A stretch of 39,190 nucleotides of DNA from Stephanodiscus triporus (lineage: Eukaryota > Bacillariophyta > Thalassiosirophyceae > Thalassiosirales > Thalassiosiraceae), in the NCBI GenBank assembly GCA_036939755.1, contig JALLAZ010000033.1:1-39190 (forward strand), read 5' to 3'. The notes beneath the pieces were generated by a model. It did not search any database. It had not been told where the DNA came from and was given only the letters and a program-made list of their open reading frames with translations. How positions within the stretch are numbered: the first letter of the stretch is position 1; every line of letters begins with the position of its first letter. The position numbers and the translations under genes are program-made. Shown one piece after another: positions 19,189 to 29,165 of the stretch.

Positions 19189-21118
19189 GTGACCACCTAC
19201 AAAATACCTAACACGGTAATTACCATGAGATCCGGAGCTGCTTTCATCACTTGCATGCTCAGATTCGCTTCACTCAAAACAGCATTCGCCTTCGCCTCTC
19301 CACGCGCCGCCCCCGTCAGTCACCGCGGACGAACAACCCATCGATCCACATCGTCGTCATCATCGTCATCGTTTAGCATGACGACCGTCGCCGCCGTCGT
19401 CCCCCCCGTCGCCCTCGAGGATCATTCCCCCTCGTACAAGCTCCTCCTCGAGAAACTGCGCACCGTCGCCCACCTGAATAACGCGGCGTCGGTGTTAAAT
19501 TACGACCGTCAGGTCTTCATGCCATCCAAGTCCGACAAGGCCTCCGCCGCGCGTGGGAGGCAGCTCGCGGCGCTGGCGACGATATCTCACGAGATGTCAA
19601 CGGATCCCGCGATTGCGAAGCTCATCGAGGACGCCGCGATTTGGACGAATTGATGACGATGTCGTCCCCCTCGCGCGAGGAGGAGGAGGAGACTCGAGGA
19701 GGAGGATCGTTGGGCACCGCAAGGCGCATCCTCGAGTTGGAGGGGGAGGCTTACAAGAAACGGGTGTGCATACCTGCGGAATTGGCGGCGAGGAAGGCGG
19801 AGCTGGAGGCAGCCGCCAATCACGCCTGGGTCAAGGTGCGTACGACTGTTTATTGTTGTTTGCCCCCATCGCGCGTTCGACACGAGTGTATAATATTTTC
19901 CGCCGCCCCCTCATCGCGTCGACCCGGCGACCGTCCAACGCACAGGCGCGTCAAAATAACGACTTCGCGTCCTTCGCCCCGCTCCTAAGGGACTGCTTCG
20001 ACACCGCCGCCGAAATCGCGATGCTCCAGCGGGGCGAGAACCGCGAAATTTCTCTGTACTCGCAGATGCTCGACGAATACGAGATGGGCATGCCCGCTGA
20101 GCGGATCGACGCCCTGTTCGGCGAGCTCCTCGACGAGCTCGTACCGCTAATCGCGAGGATTCGGGCCAGTCCCAACAAACCGTCCCTCGGGCCGCTCGCG
20201 GGGCGGAAGTTCCCAATCGACGCCCAGAAGGAAGTGTGTCGATCCATCGTTACCGCACTCGGATTCGACGAGTCTCGGGGGAGGATAGACGTTAGCGTCC
20301 ATCCCTTCACCATGTCACTGTCTGGGGGGCATGACGTTCGGATCACTAGCCGCTTCTCGGACGACGATTGGTACCAGGGCCTGATGGGGACGGTACATGA
20401 GGGCGGACACGCCATGTACGAGCAGAACCTGGGGGATAGCGACCTGTCCATCGACAGTTTCTTGAGCATGGGCGTCCACGAGAGCCAATCGTTGTTCTGG
20501 GAGAGGCACGTGGGCAAGTCGGTGGGATTTTACAAGTGGGCGCGCCCGATACTGATGGACGCGTTCCACCGCGAGGGAGAGGAGGACTTCTCGCACTCAG
20601 CCGAGGAGCTGTACGCGGCCGTGAATGCGGTGGACTTCGACAACCTCATCCGCGTGGACGCGGACGAATTGACTTATCCCCTCCACGTCATCCTGCGATA
20701 CGGCATCGAGAGGGATGTCGTATCCGGGAATCTCGATGTCGACGACATCCCCTCCAGATGGAATGGCGACATGAAGAAATTCCTCGACATAGACGTCCCC
20801 GACGACTCGCGCGGCTGCCTCCAGGATGTTCACTGGTCCTTCCTGGCAATTGGATATTTCCCCACGTACCTGATCGGGGCCATCATGGCCGCGCAGCTGG
20901 CGCACTATTGCGGCCATGACATTCCAAATAAGGATTTATTGATCGAGGAGGGAAAGTTTGACGAGATTCGCAGTTGGCTGACCAGGAAGGTGCACGTGCA
21001 CGGGAGGAGGTACAAGTCGTTGGATGAGCTGTTGGTGGCCGAGGTTGGAGAGCCTCTCAATGCAAAATACTTCATTGATTATTTGACGAAAAAGTATTTG
21101 GATTTGTACAAGATTTGA
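19189..21118 (+). CDS. M32 carboxypeptidase Taq-like metallopeptidase, frameshifted
   Basis: Two exons, 19189-19835 and 19946-21118, with a phase-0 intron at 19836-19945 (GTGCGT...AACGCACAG). About 606 residues if read through. The family removes C-terminal amino acids using one metal ion. The zinc/catalytic motif HEGGH is at 20396-20410, and the downstream ligand motif HESQS at 20477-20491. Other M32 signatures are ALATISHE, DVRITSRF and the LIRVDADELTYPLHVILRYGIER block. Within exon 1 the frame breaks near 19632-19641. LIEDA in one frame is followed by DLDELMTMS in another, with no possible intron; one missing base, perhaps a G in GCGAT, explains it. The leader (Met at 19225 or 19189) is hydrophobic and contains TAFAFASPRAAP, suggesting signal peptide plus plastid transit. 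It is either a recent pseudogene or a base error in the assembly; everything else looks intact. Confidence 0.85.
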
Positions 21119-21638
21119 ATGGTAGAAGGAAAGCGTTTGAAATAAATTTGCCATTTTGTGAACAGTGTTGTGCCTAAAGATGGCAAAGATGAATCACTGT
21201 GATGTACTTAATAGCAATGAATAAAATGCAATTCTGAAGGGAAAGCATCACTAATATATATGTTGCTTTGAATTCTATTTTCACCACTGCAACTGGAGAT
21301 ATGTGTCTCCGTTTTTTGACAATCAACTCTCATCTTATCACATAACAAATCAATTCATCACCAACAAATTTAGAAATACTGTACGAGTAAACCCAAAACA
21401 GTGGCGGGGGAGGGTCGAGGCTTCGGCGGCGGTCATGGCGTTATGTATGGTAAAGTTGGATGGTAGCGTGGAAGAGGACGGGGTGGCGCCCTTATCCCCA
21501 TTTTCCTACGGTCCAACGGCTTGTATCCCGCAAATATCCATATACAGGTACCTGGTAGTTAAAAATAATTGCCATCTAATGATGTTCACTTTTTCTATCA
21601 GAGAGAGGGTTTTGAATTTTTACTCTCTCTATCCTACC
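21119..21638. other. Convergent 3' intergenic region
   Basis: 520 bp between the M32 peptidase and methyltransferase 3' ends. It contains AATAAA-like sequences soon after the M32 stop (around 21140 and 21220). An open frame at 21303-21797 overlaps the methyltransferase on the other strand and has no recognisable content. Confidence 0.45.
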
Positions 21639-23380
21639 TTATGTCCGCAGACGGGCCACGCCCATATGTCGAGCCAATCCGGGCTTCGGCAGCCAATCCA
21701 ACAACTCCCAACCCGTACTTTCCAGTTCAACTTGCGCCGCATCAAAGTCTCCACCAGGAATATTCTCCAATCGGTCCGCAAAGCAAAGATATCCTGACGA
21801 TGAGGACAATGATGTTGCCCCATCGCCCATGCTTGGATTGCTATTTTCACTCAACACATCACTGCATAATCGTAACAATGCGTGTGGTATGCCCTCGTCC
21901 AAATATATCATGACTCCCTCAAATAGGATTATATTCGTGGTATCACCGACAACATCATCGCGATAATCATCTTTTGCATTATTTCCATTTGGTGCCGAAG
22001 GAATAAGGAGTATTCCCTCGAGCACCCTCCTCGTTTCATCCACATTGTTAAAGTCCACTGGTATCAATTTGGGATAACCCCTTGTGCCGGTTGTCATGTG
22101 TTTTAGCCATGGACGCCTACGATGTAATCGAGTTTGTATCATTTGGCGCTTGGCTCGAACTACCTCTGGCAGATCAAGCTCGTAGCATTCTAGGTGGTAT
22201 TCGCTATTCGATGATGACAACGACGGTAGCGACAACGACGATGTGATGCTGTTGTCAAATGAATGGTCCTCTTTTTCCTCCTCTGAGCTACCTCTTTTTA
22301 TTCTATTCCAGAACCTTTGCCGATGATATTGTTGATGCATCTTTCGATGGAGAAGATTGTTATATCGTTGGGGAGTAAGACTATTCCTGTTTTTTTCTTC
22401 ATTTTTCATGAAGTGATATCTTTCGAGCAGTTTCATAGAGCGAGTGTCGTATCCACCTCCCATCACTATCAGACGGATCTTAGACTTCTTTTGCGGGCGA
22501 TTTTTTGTGGTGTGATCATCGTTAGTTGTAATAGTTGTTGCATCATCGTTTCTTCCTCCCACGGTGTTCATGATACTTATTACCGATTTATCGAGGTATG
22601 CGGTCCTATTATTTGCGTGCATTGAATGTAGAGGCGAATTTCAATATCAGAAAGTCTTCACTGTTCCCTCTCAGTACTTACATCTCATACTCACCTAATC
22701 TCCACGTTGGCATGATGCAAACGCGGATACCACTGACATAATCGACGACTTACGATCCATCGCGTAACTGGCGGTAACAAATCATATGACAGTTGATAAT
22801 CATACACAGGCGAGGAAATATCATTCCCCGCGAGTGCCTTCCACCACAAACACGCCCTAAGTATGAACGAAGAAGACGGAGAGGATGATTCATAAAATTA
22901 ACACTCGACGAAAGATGACGCATCACTTCTTATATCATTCTCCACTCTCCATCGATATCGTACTTACAAAGACAATTTGCTATCCGTCGGTCGACACCCG
23001 TCGAATCGATGTAGGACTTTCGTCATCATGAATCGATGAAACCTCCACGCTCGTTGCCAGGTTTCCTTCGTTGCCTCGATCGCGGGCTCGACGCCCGCCG
23101 ATGCCGCGGCCTCGGCGGGCGTAAGAATCGTGGAATTATTGGAGGCGCCGTATCGATCTCCGCGGATTTCGCCCCCGCCTAGAAAAGGCGATGATTTATT
23201 GAGAACTTTGTGGTACGGGCCGTCGTCGTCGGATGCCTCGGACGACGACAACGACAAAGTCGACGATGGTGCCGGCGATGCTAGAGCCACTGAGGGTGGC
23301 GAGAATGCATGATTTGTCGGCGCGAATGAGGCGATTGCCAATGACGCCGCGAACAGAAAGGGACGTGACTTCGCCATCAT
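21639..23380 (-). CDS. LCM-family SAM methyltransferase, probably plastid-targeted
   Basis: Three exons on minus: 22968-23380, 22695-22856 and 21639-22605. Both introns are phase 2: 22857-22967 (GTAAGT...ATACTTAG) and 22606-22694 (GTGAGT...AATAATAG). The product is 513 residues from the Met at 23380. Exon 1 has a signal peptide followed by NHAFSPPS, the AF motif seen at diatom plastid presequence cleavage sites. Exons 2-3 form a leucine carboxyl methyltransferase/PPM-type fold: YDLLPPVTRW, HHANVEIRTAYLD across the splice, SAM-binding VMGGGYDTRS, acidic ECYELDLPEVVRAKR, PKLIPVDFN and ILFEGVMIYL. Two low-complexity insertions of about 40-60 residues interrupt the Rossmann core. The family includes PP2A C-terminal methylases, TYW4 and small-molecule O-methyltransferases; the diverged core and plastid leader favour the last. 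The substrate is unknown. Confidence 0.82.
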
Positions 23381-23628
23381 TATTTTCTCGCCCCGATCGA
23401 CTTGAGTTGAGATGGAGGAAACCAGAGCCAGGCCGCAGGCCGAGGCCCGCAATTGTTGCAATGTTTGTAAAAAATAGTTAACTAAGGTCGACGAGGGAAA
23501 ATGGATATTGGTGGAGTAGTGGCTCCTGTCATTTTCGCCATGGTGGCCTCAAATGGTGTGAGGGAAGTTTAGATATTCCACAACAATCAGGCCCAGAATA
23601 AGGCTTTGTCCATACGCAGAAAAAAAAC
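23381..23628. other. 5' region of methyltransferase gene
   Basis: About 250 bp upstream of the methyltransferase start. The frame is open upstream to 23461, so an earlier start is possible. An A-rich run at 23621-23627 lies next to the presumed hAT end. Confidence 0.4.
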
Positions 23629-25077
23629 TAGAGGTGGATCCCGGCAAAAAAAATCCCCCGGAACGGGAATTCGGGAATGACCCCCTCTGGGCTGTTCGGT
23701 TCGGGAACTGCCGGTACGGGAGCAAATTTTATCGTACTGATTCCCACGTATGTAGACGCGTTGACCCCCTACGTAGCCCTAGTACGAAAAGCCCCGGGTG
23801 TATGTAGTATGTAGATATATGCCATTTTTATTTTCTATTGTATCTGAACTCACACATGTCACTCCCACACTGAGCGCGACACTACCCTACTTGTTCTGCA
23901 CACCAGAGTACTCTACCGCACCACGTCAACAACCAAACCCACTACTCTACCGTGCTACTCCTCTCCTTGAGGCCACGTCAACATGTGATATGTTGTTGTT
24001 ATCATCACTCCTGCTATGCGAAGTGGCTTGGGAGTAGCAAAGCTCCACAATTCTCCCAGGACTCAGATACTCACGAGGCAATTGATCATGCAAACCAGTA
24101 AGCCCATTGAAAGTGCCTCACCTACGGTCGAGGTCGAGACAGAGGTGGAATCAGCAGGAGAGAGTGCAACTGCTGGGATGAAGAGGAAGGATCCTCCACC
24201 CACGACATTGTTTTCATCGTCGATGACTTCGTCGTCATCGACCTCCTCATTGCGAACCTCGACCACCTCGTCAATCTCAACATTGAACAATCTCCTCCCT
24301 ACCCTTACAAACTTATCAACACGTCTGCTTGTTCAAGAAATTGATACGGAGCAGTATAGGGAGGAAAATACGATCGCCAACCCTACTGAATCTGTTGGAG
24401 ATGAGATTACAGTAAATTCTTCAACAAAAGATGTCGTACAACCAAAACCGACATTGATTGATGAACCTCCTTCCGGAAGTGATTCCCCCCTTTGGTCTTT
24501 CTTCAAGTTGTTTGATCCTGATTGTCATCCAGATTTCGAAAAGTATGCGCAATGCACGTTATGTAATAAGAAGATATCTCGTGGAAACGATAGTTCGACT
24601 AGTGGAATGAACAGGCATCTCATGTTCAAACACAAAAGAATGCAACAGGAAGGAAACCAGAACAAAACTAAGTCCGAAGCCCCTAAGATCACCACGCACT
24701 TTAAGGTAACAGATAAAAAAGCGATAAGGCGCCGAAGCAACTCTTCACAGTTGCAGCAGTGACGTGCGCAGCAACCAATGGTTTGCCATTGGAGCTTTTC
24801 ACCAGACCGTCCTTCCAAAACATGTTTGGAGCAATAAGCAGGACTGCAGATCGTGTCGTGAATATTTGCACACCAAGTCTCCGCAAAGAAGTACTGACGT
24901 TGGGTTTGATTGCAGAGGATGCTGTTCATGCAGAACTCCAAGGCAAGCGTGTGTCATATACTTCTGATCATTGGACTGGGCCCAATGACAAAACCTACAC
25001 CATGGTCACAGCTCACTTTATTGACACCTATGCTTGGGAGATGAGATCGTTGTGCATTGATTTTAAAGTCTTCAGTG
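23629..25077 (+). mobile_element. hAT transposon, 5' fragment
   Basis: The left end is probably TAGAGGTGGATCC at 23629, resembling hAT terminal inverted repeats of the TAGxGGTG type, preceded by an A-rich 8-mer that could be half of a target duplication. It contains a BED-finger transposase fragment and is cut at 25077 by a copia LTR. I find neither the rest of the transposase nor the matching right end after the LTR array. Confidence 0.55.
24016..25077 (+). pseudogene. hAT transposase fragment (BED zinc finger), frameshifted
   Basis: From the Met at 24016 (or 24088) there is a Ser/Thr-rich leader, then a BED finger at about 24485-24660 (LWSFFKLFD, CTLCNKK, and HLMFKHKRM as the His pair). 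Near an A6 run at 24715-24720 the frame shifts by -1. The new frame continues as LFTVAAVTCAATNGLP...RPSFQNMFGAISR and VSYTSDHWTGPNDKTYTMVTAHFID. The last stretch matches the start of the hAT catalytic domain, with Asp of TSDHW as the likely first acidic residue. It stops where the LTR begins; the final residues and stop codon come from the LTR. No C-terminal dimerisation domain is present. It is inactive on its own. Confidence 0.8.
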
Positions 25078-25275
25078 TGCTAAACAGTGACTAATAAGCA
25101 ATAGTAGTAAATAGGTGATTACTTATTTATGGCTATTTAACTTGTTTGATTCACTGCAAAAAACCTCTTTGGAAACCTTCCACGTGGAGATGAATTTAAA
25201 TATTCACTCACCCCAAAAGCTAGTAGCTAGTCCCTGTAACTCCTATACGTATGTACGTATCTAGGAAGTTTAACA
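25078..25275 (-). repeat. LTR A (3' LTR of element 1), 198 bp
   Basis: On the minus strand it starts TGTTAAAC and ends GTTTAGCA, the TG...CA form with short imperfect terminal inverted repeats. It inserts after CAGTG inside the hAT transposase. It carries the 12-mer complement of the priming site at 25115-25126 and a CACGTG box at 25181-25186. Confidence 0.9.
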
Positions 25276-25282
25276 CACCCTT
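25276..25282 (-). promoter_or_regulatory. Short polypurine tract, element 1
   Basis: Minus strand AAGGGTG directly before the 3' LTR and after the pol stop, the position of the plus-strand DNA primer in LTR elements. The tract is short; the same bases are kept in element 2 at 30548-30554. Confidence 0.5.
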
Positions 25283-25286
25283 GTAG

Positions 25287-28200
25287 CTACTTGCTTTGTG
25301 CTTCCTTGATGTGTCTCTGACGTCGTGCTTCTGCTAGATCCTTGACTCTAGTTAAAAATTCCGCTCTCACATTAACATGATGAGCAGGCGCGTGATGTTT
25401 TGTAAAATAATCCGCTAAGTTCGTCTTCCCCGAGCGCCAGTGGATTCGAAATTGCCCCTGTGCTTCTCTATCCCTCAACCAATGAAAACGCATATCCATT
25501 GCCTTCGTTCGCTTCGGCTGGATTTTATTATTTATTACGCCCTCCGCTGTCGTGTTATCAGTTTGGATTGGTGTGCGTGGTTGTGGGTGTCCCATTTCGG
25601 TGAGTATCTGTCGTAAATACACGCCTTCTTTTGCATTCAAAAATAACGCCCCCAGTTCCGCTTCCGCCGCTGAGGACATCACCGCCTTTATGATGGTTGC
25701 CGTCGTTAAGATCGCGCCATTGTTCGGGGGAAATTGATCGTTGTTTGACAGGAAAAAATGTCCCCCCGCTCGGCTGCGTGCATTCTTCTCGTTCGCATAT
25801 CCCGCATCACTATGTATGCACAAGATCATTTTGCTTGCTCTGTATGTTATGATTGCATCTTCTTGCGTGCCACAATAATCCAACAATTGCCGTACTCTTT
25901 CCCTCGTGTTCTCCGTCGGTTTGGCCTGCTCGGTGGCTATGGAGCTCAACGCCGGTAAAATGGTAGGATCCACCGCCCTCCCATAATATAAAAGAGTGCC
26001 CAAAACGGCCTGAATATACTTCGTATCTTCATTTGATAAGGGGGGGGATTCCTCCTCCTCTTCCACAAATTGTTTCGTTCGTCCAAACTTAATATCAACA
26101 TGACGGTGGGGTGAGTTTTGAATTTTGTGTGGTATTTCATGTTTGAATCGCTTCATCGTTTTGTCTAAATACCCCGGCATATGAATATGCACTTTTCCGT
26201 CCGCGTAATCCCACTCTATGGTAAGACCGATATATTTTGTGGCTTCTCGATCCACTGTGATGATGTAATCTTTTTGCAATACATCAATAATATGTTTCTC
26301 ATCCCCCGCACTCATAACTTTAATTGCAAAATCATCTACGACCAAAGTGAAAGTTGTTGGTCGCGTGTCATGAGTCCACAGTCCAGGAACAATTTTAGAT
26401 TGGTGGTACCCATGTTTTGCCAAACGCTCAGCCAAAAGGTCCTGAGCAATTATCCCCGCTTGAGGTAAGCCGTACATCCCTTTTGTGATCTCACAATAAA
26501 CATAACCTTCATCATCTACAAGCTCACGCAAATTGTATTCTTCTATTATTTCTTCTGGAATATCGCTGATCTTGAGCCTCATGTATTCCGGCCTCTTCAT
26601 TGGCGTATTCAAGTAAAAATCCTTGATATCAACCATGATGCATCGCGCCCCTGGAGTTGAGATAATGCTGTTGGCATGAATCTTGAATAATGTCATGTCC
26701 GCCGTTGGAGTGCCGACATCATCCGGGTAATTTATCCGATCTCCCCCTGCAGTAAGCCTCACCCGGTGAGTTTCCTCTTTGTTCGGTCGATAATCACACG
26801 TAAAACTCGCGTAAGTAACATCTTTCCGCCTGTCTTGTGGAATTTGATGCTTTCTTATGTATCTCATCGTGTTCGTTCCTTTAACTCTTCCATCTTTCAA
26901 GCCCTGAGTCAATCTTCCAAATTCATTCGCAGATGATCGTTCCCAAACTTCTTTGTGTTTAGGATCCCGCATCAATTGGCGGTAATTGAGGTAATCGCCA
27001 GTTTCAGCATCATATATAAGTTGGATCCGTTCAGTTGATCTGCTACGAGGTACGTTCACATTTTGATTCCGCCTTGTAATTCGTGCCCTATTATTTCGTG
27101 CTGACCGTAGATGCTCCTTCAATTTAATTCTTCCAAGAGAGTCCTCAACATTCTTTTGTGCTCGAGTTCTGGTAAGTATTGGTTTATCTATCGTTGCTCT
27201 AACTTTGGACGGCCTTGTTATGCTTACTTTTGGAATTTGCGTCGCATTGACCACCCTTGGAGATAGCGTCGTCTCAGCCACCCTTGGAAGTGACGTTGTC
27301 TCAACCACCCTTGGAGCTGCAGGTTGCATCTCAATTGGTGGATTAACTGTTTCATCAAAAGTAACCCGTCTGACGTTTTGAGTAGCGGTCGTTCCGGTAG
27401 GAATGTTTTGCAAAATGTCATTGAAACGTTGCAAAGCATCTAATTCCTCAATCCCCTTTTTATTCCGTCGTTCCTTCAGAGCAAAAGTGAGATCATTGAG
27501 AGCCTTCACTATTGTATCTTCAGGAGTTAAGGTAGGTTCAGTGATATATTTGTGTTTGAAGTGAACTGTATCTGAAATACGTTCACTCCTCGTATTCTTG
27601 CAATAGATAACATGACATCTGTAATGCTCAGGCGAGGTACGTAAGTACCACCCATCGGATGAATTTGCTGCCCATGATCTTCTTCTCTCACAATTTTCGT
27701 GTATCTGAACTGAACATCCCATAGGAGCCAGCGGCATTTTATTGTAATCAAAGTTGCCATTCACATATTGATACGCGGAGACAGTCGGTACCACATTGGA
27801 TTGTCGTAAAAGATTCAAAGTGAGAACCGTTTGAGGTAATAATCTATCCCACAAATTCATTGGAAAATTATCTGCCACTCCAGCCAGAATTGCTTTAAAA
27901 TGACTTTTGAAGGTCTGAATTGCACGTTCCGCCAGATTTCGTCGATGATTATCGGGTGGAACAAGTTGAAGGTTGCAATTCTTCTTGATTTCTGTTTTGA
28001 AAGCTTCTGATGCCTCATTATCCAATAAGTGTGTTCGCGGTCGGACTGTTCCCAAAGCCGTAAGACGTGACCAAAGTATCAGGTAAGTCTTAATGATTGA
28101 TCCTTCTGTTTTGTTTTTCATAGGTTCTGCATCTATATAATTGCCATCTACTTCCACTAAAACCATTATATATTGATTTCCTCTCGTTGAAGTGGCCGGA

Positions 28201-29123
28201 AAACGCCCAGTTTGATCGGTATACATAGTCTCAGCTACCCCATGAATTTTTATATAGACATCATGCATTTTCTTGTGGGTAAGTGTTGGACTTTGAATCT
28301 CTTCTATGATTTCCTTCGTTGATCTAACCCCCTGTCGTTGCTTCTTCATGTGTCCTTGTTGCGTTTCATCTGAATCTGGGAAATGTTTTCTGACCGCCGC
28401 TGTTGTGAGTCCCGGCCATGTGACATAATTGCCTGCTTTGATTGCCTTTAACCATGTTTCTTTCACTGGAAAACCCGCCGCAGCATGTAAATACCTAATG
28501 GTGTAAGGTATTGATGGTAAGCTATACACATTGCTCACTTCCTCTTTGTGCATCGAACTATCTGTTGTCGATATTGTCCACAGTTTTGCCTCTTTTTCTC
28601 CTTTTAAGACTGGTGGTGCAGTAGTGGTGAGATTGAGTGTTCCTTTTTTGTGTATTGTTACCCCCTGTTCTCCTGGATGAAATATTGTTGTGTATCCTTC
28701 TTCTGCCATTTTGCTCACACTCAGCAAAGATCGTTTAAGGCCCGGTAATATGTCCGCCTCCCTCGCTGCATTGGAAAGTGTATTGAACGGTAATTTCGTT
28801 CGTCCAGACGTTCGCAATTTTGCATTATTCGGGAGAAAAACTTCTTTGTTGGATGCTCCCTCCTTTGGTAAGTTGAGATCTTCCGTCATAAAATGTGATG
28901 TTGCGCCCGAATCAATAATAATTTTGTTTTCTCGTCGTCTTGCTATGCGTCTCATCCATTTGTTTGATTTTGGTATGTTGTGATTTTCTGTCGATTTAAT
29001 CACATGGATCGTTTCTTCGTTATTCTCATCTAATTCTTCCTCTTCATCATCATTGTCAAGTGGAGACCAAAAGTTCATGTCAGCCAGGTATGTGTGTTCG
29101 GTGTTTACTTTATTTTTTATCAC
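25287..29123 (-). CDS. pol: CoDi-like copia Pol polyprotein, element 1
   Basis: 1278 codons, open throughout, in the same frame as gag. Aspartic protease: IIIDSGATSHF, active Asp71. Integrase: the pre-integrase region keeps His but has no CxxC, so the HHCC finger is degenerate; the DDE triad is D303 (TDQTGRFP), D368 (LLDNEAS) and E399 (NLAERAIQTFKSHF). Reverse transcriptase: D832 (VDIKDFYLN) and D930-D931 in LVVDDFAIK, a VDD in place of the common YVDD; the GMYGLPQAG motif is present. RNase H: D1106, E1154/E1156, D1189 and D1238 (NLADYFTKHH). A proline-rich linker of PRVVE-type repeats lies at about 600-635. It ends 11 bp from the 3' LTR. The listed start is a GTG, so it is probably made only as a Gag-Pol fusion by readthrough of the TGA at 29166-29168. 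Confidence 0.93.
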   Translation of the reverse strand: MIKNKVNTEHTYLADMNFWSPLDNDDEEEELDENNEETIHVIKSTENHNIPKSNKWMRRIARRRENKIIIDSGATSHFMTEDLNLPKEGASNKEVFLPNNAKLRTSGRTKLPFNTLSNAAREADILPGLKRSLLSVSKMAEEGYTTIFHPGEQGVTIHKKGTLNLTTTAPPVLKGEKEAKLWTISTTDSSMHKEEVSNVYSLPSIPYTIRYLHAAAGFPVKETWLKAIKAGNYVTWPGLTTAAVRKHFPDSDETQQGHMKKQRQGVRSTKEIIEEIQSPTLTHKKMHDVYIKIHGVAETMYTDQTGRFPATSTRGNQYIMVLVEVDGNYIDAEPMKNKTEGSIIKTYLILWSRLTALGTVRPRTHLLDNEASEAFKTEIKKNCNLQLVPPDNHRRNLAERAIQTFKSHFKAILAGVADNFPMNLWDRLLPQTVLTLNLLRQSNVVPTVSAYQYVNGNFDYNKMPLAPMGCSVQIHENCERRRSWAANSSDGWYLRTSPEHYRCHVIYCKNTRSERISDTVHFKHKYITEPTLTPEDTIVKALNDLTFALKERRNKKGIEELDALQRFNDILQNIPTGTTATQNVRRVTFDETVNPPIEMQPAAPRVVETTSLPRVAETTLSPRVVNATQIPKVSITRPSKVRATIDKPILTRTRAQKNVEDSLGRIKLKEHLRSARNNRARITRRNQNVNVPRSRSTERIQLIYDAETGDYLNYRQLMRDPKHKEVWERSSANEFGRLTQGLKDGRVKGTNTMRYIRKHQIPQDRRKDVTYASFTCDYRPNKEETHRVRLTAGGDRINYPDDVGTPTADMTLFKIHANSIISTPGARCIMVDIKDFYLNTPMKRPEYMRLKISDIPEEIIEEYNLRELVDDEGYVYCEITKGMYGLPQAGIIAQDLLAERLAKHGYHQSKIVPGLWTHDTRPTTFTLVVDDFAIKVMSAGDEKHIIDVLQKDYIITVDREATKYIGLTIEWDYADGKVHIHMPGYLDKTMKRFKHEIPHKIQNSPHRHVDIKFGRTKQFVEEEEESPPLSNEDTKYIQAVLGTLLYYGRAVDPTILPALSSIATEQAKPTENTRERVRQLLDYCGTQEDAIITYRASKMILCIHSDAGYANEKNARSRAGGHFFLSNNDQFPPNNGAILTTATIIKAVMSSAAEAELGALFLNAKEGVYLRQILTEMGHPQPRTPIQTDNTTAEGVINNKIQPKRTKAMDMRFHWLRDREAQGQFRIHWRSGKTNLADYFTKHHAPAHHVNVRAEFLTRVKDLAEARRQRHIKEAQSK

Positions 29124-29165
29124 ACCTGGCTGCCACGTCTCTGTTATTTCGGTCTCCGCACACCT

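Noticed and set aside
24705..24755. A 50-bp intron (GTAACAG...TTCACAG) explaining the hAT frame change
   Set aside because: Donor phase 0 and acceptor phase 1 do not match, and the -1 frame upstream of the acceptor already reads hAT-like residues.
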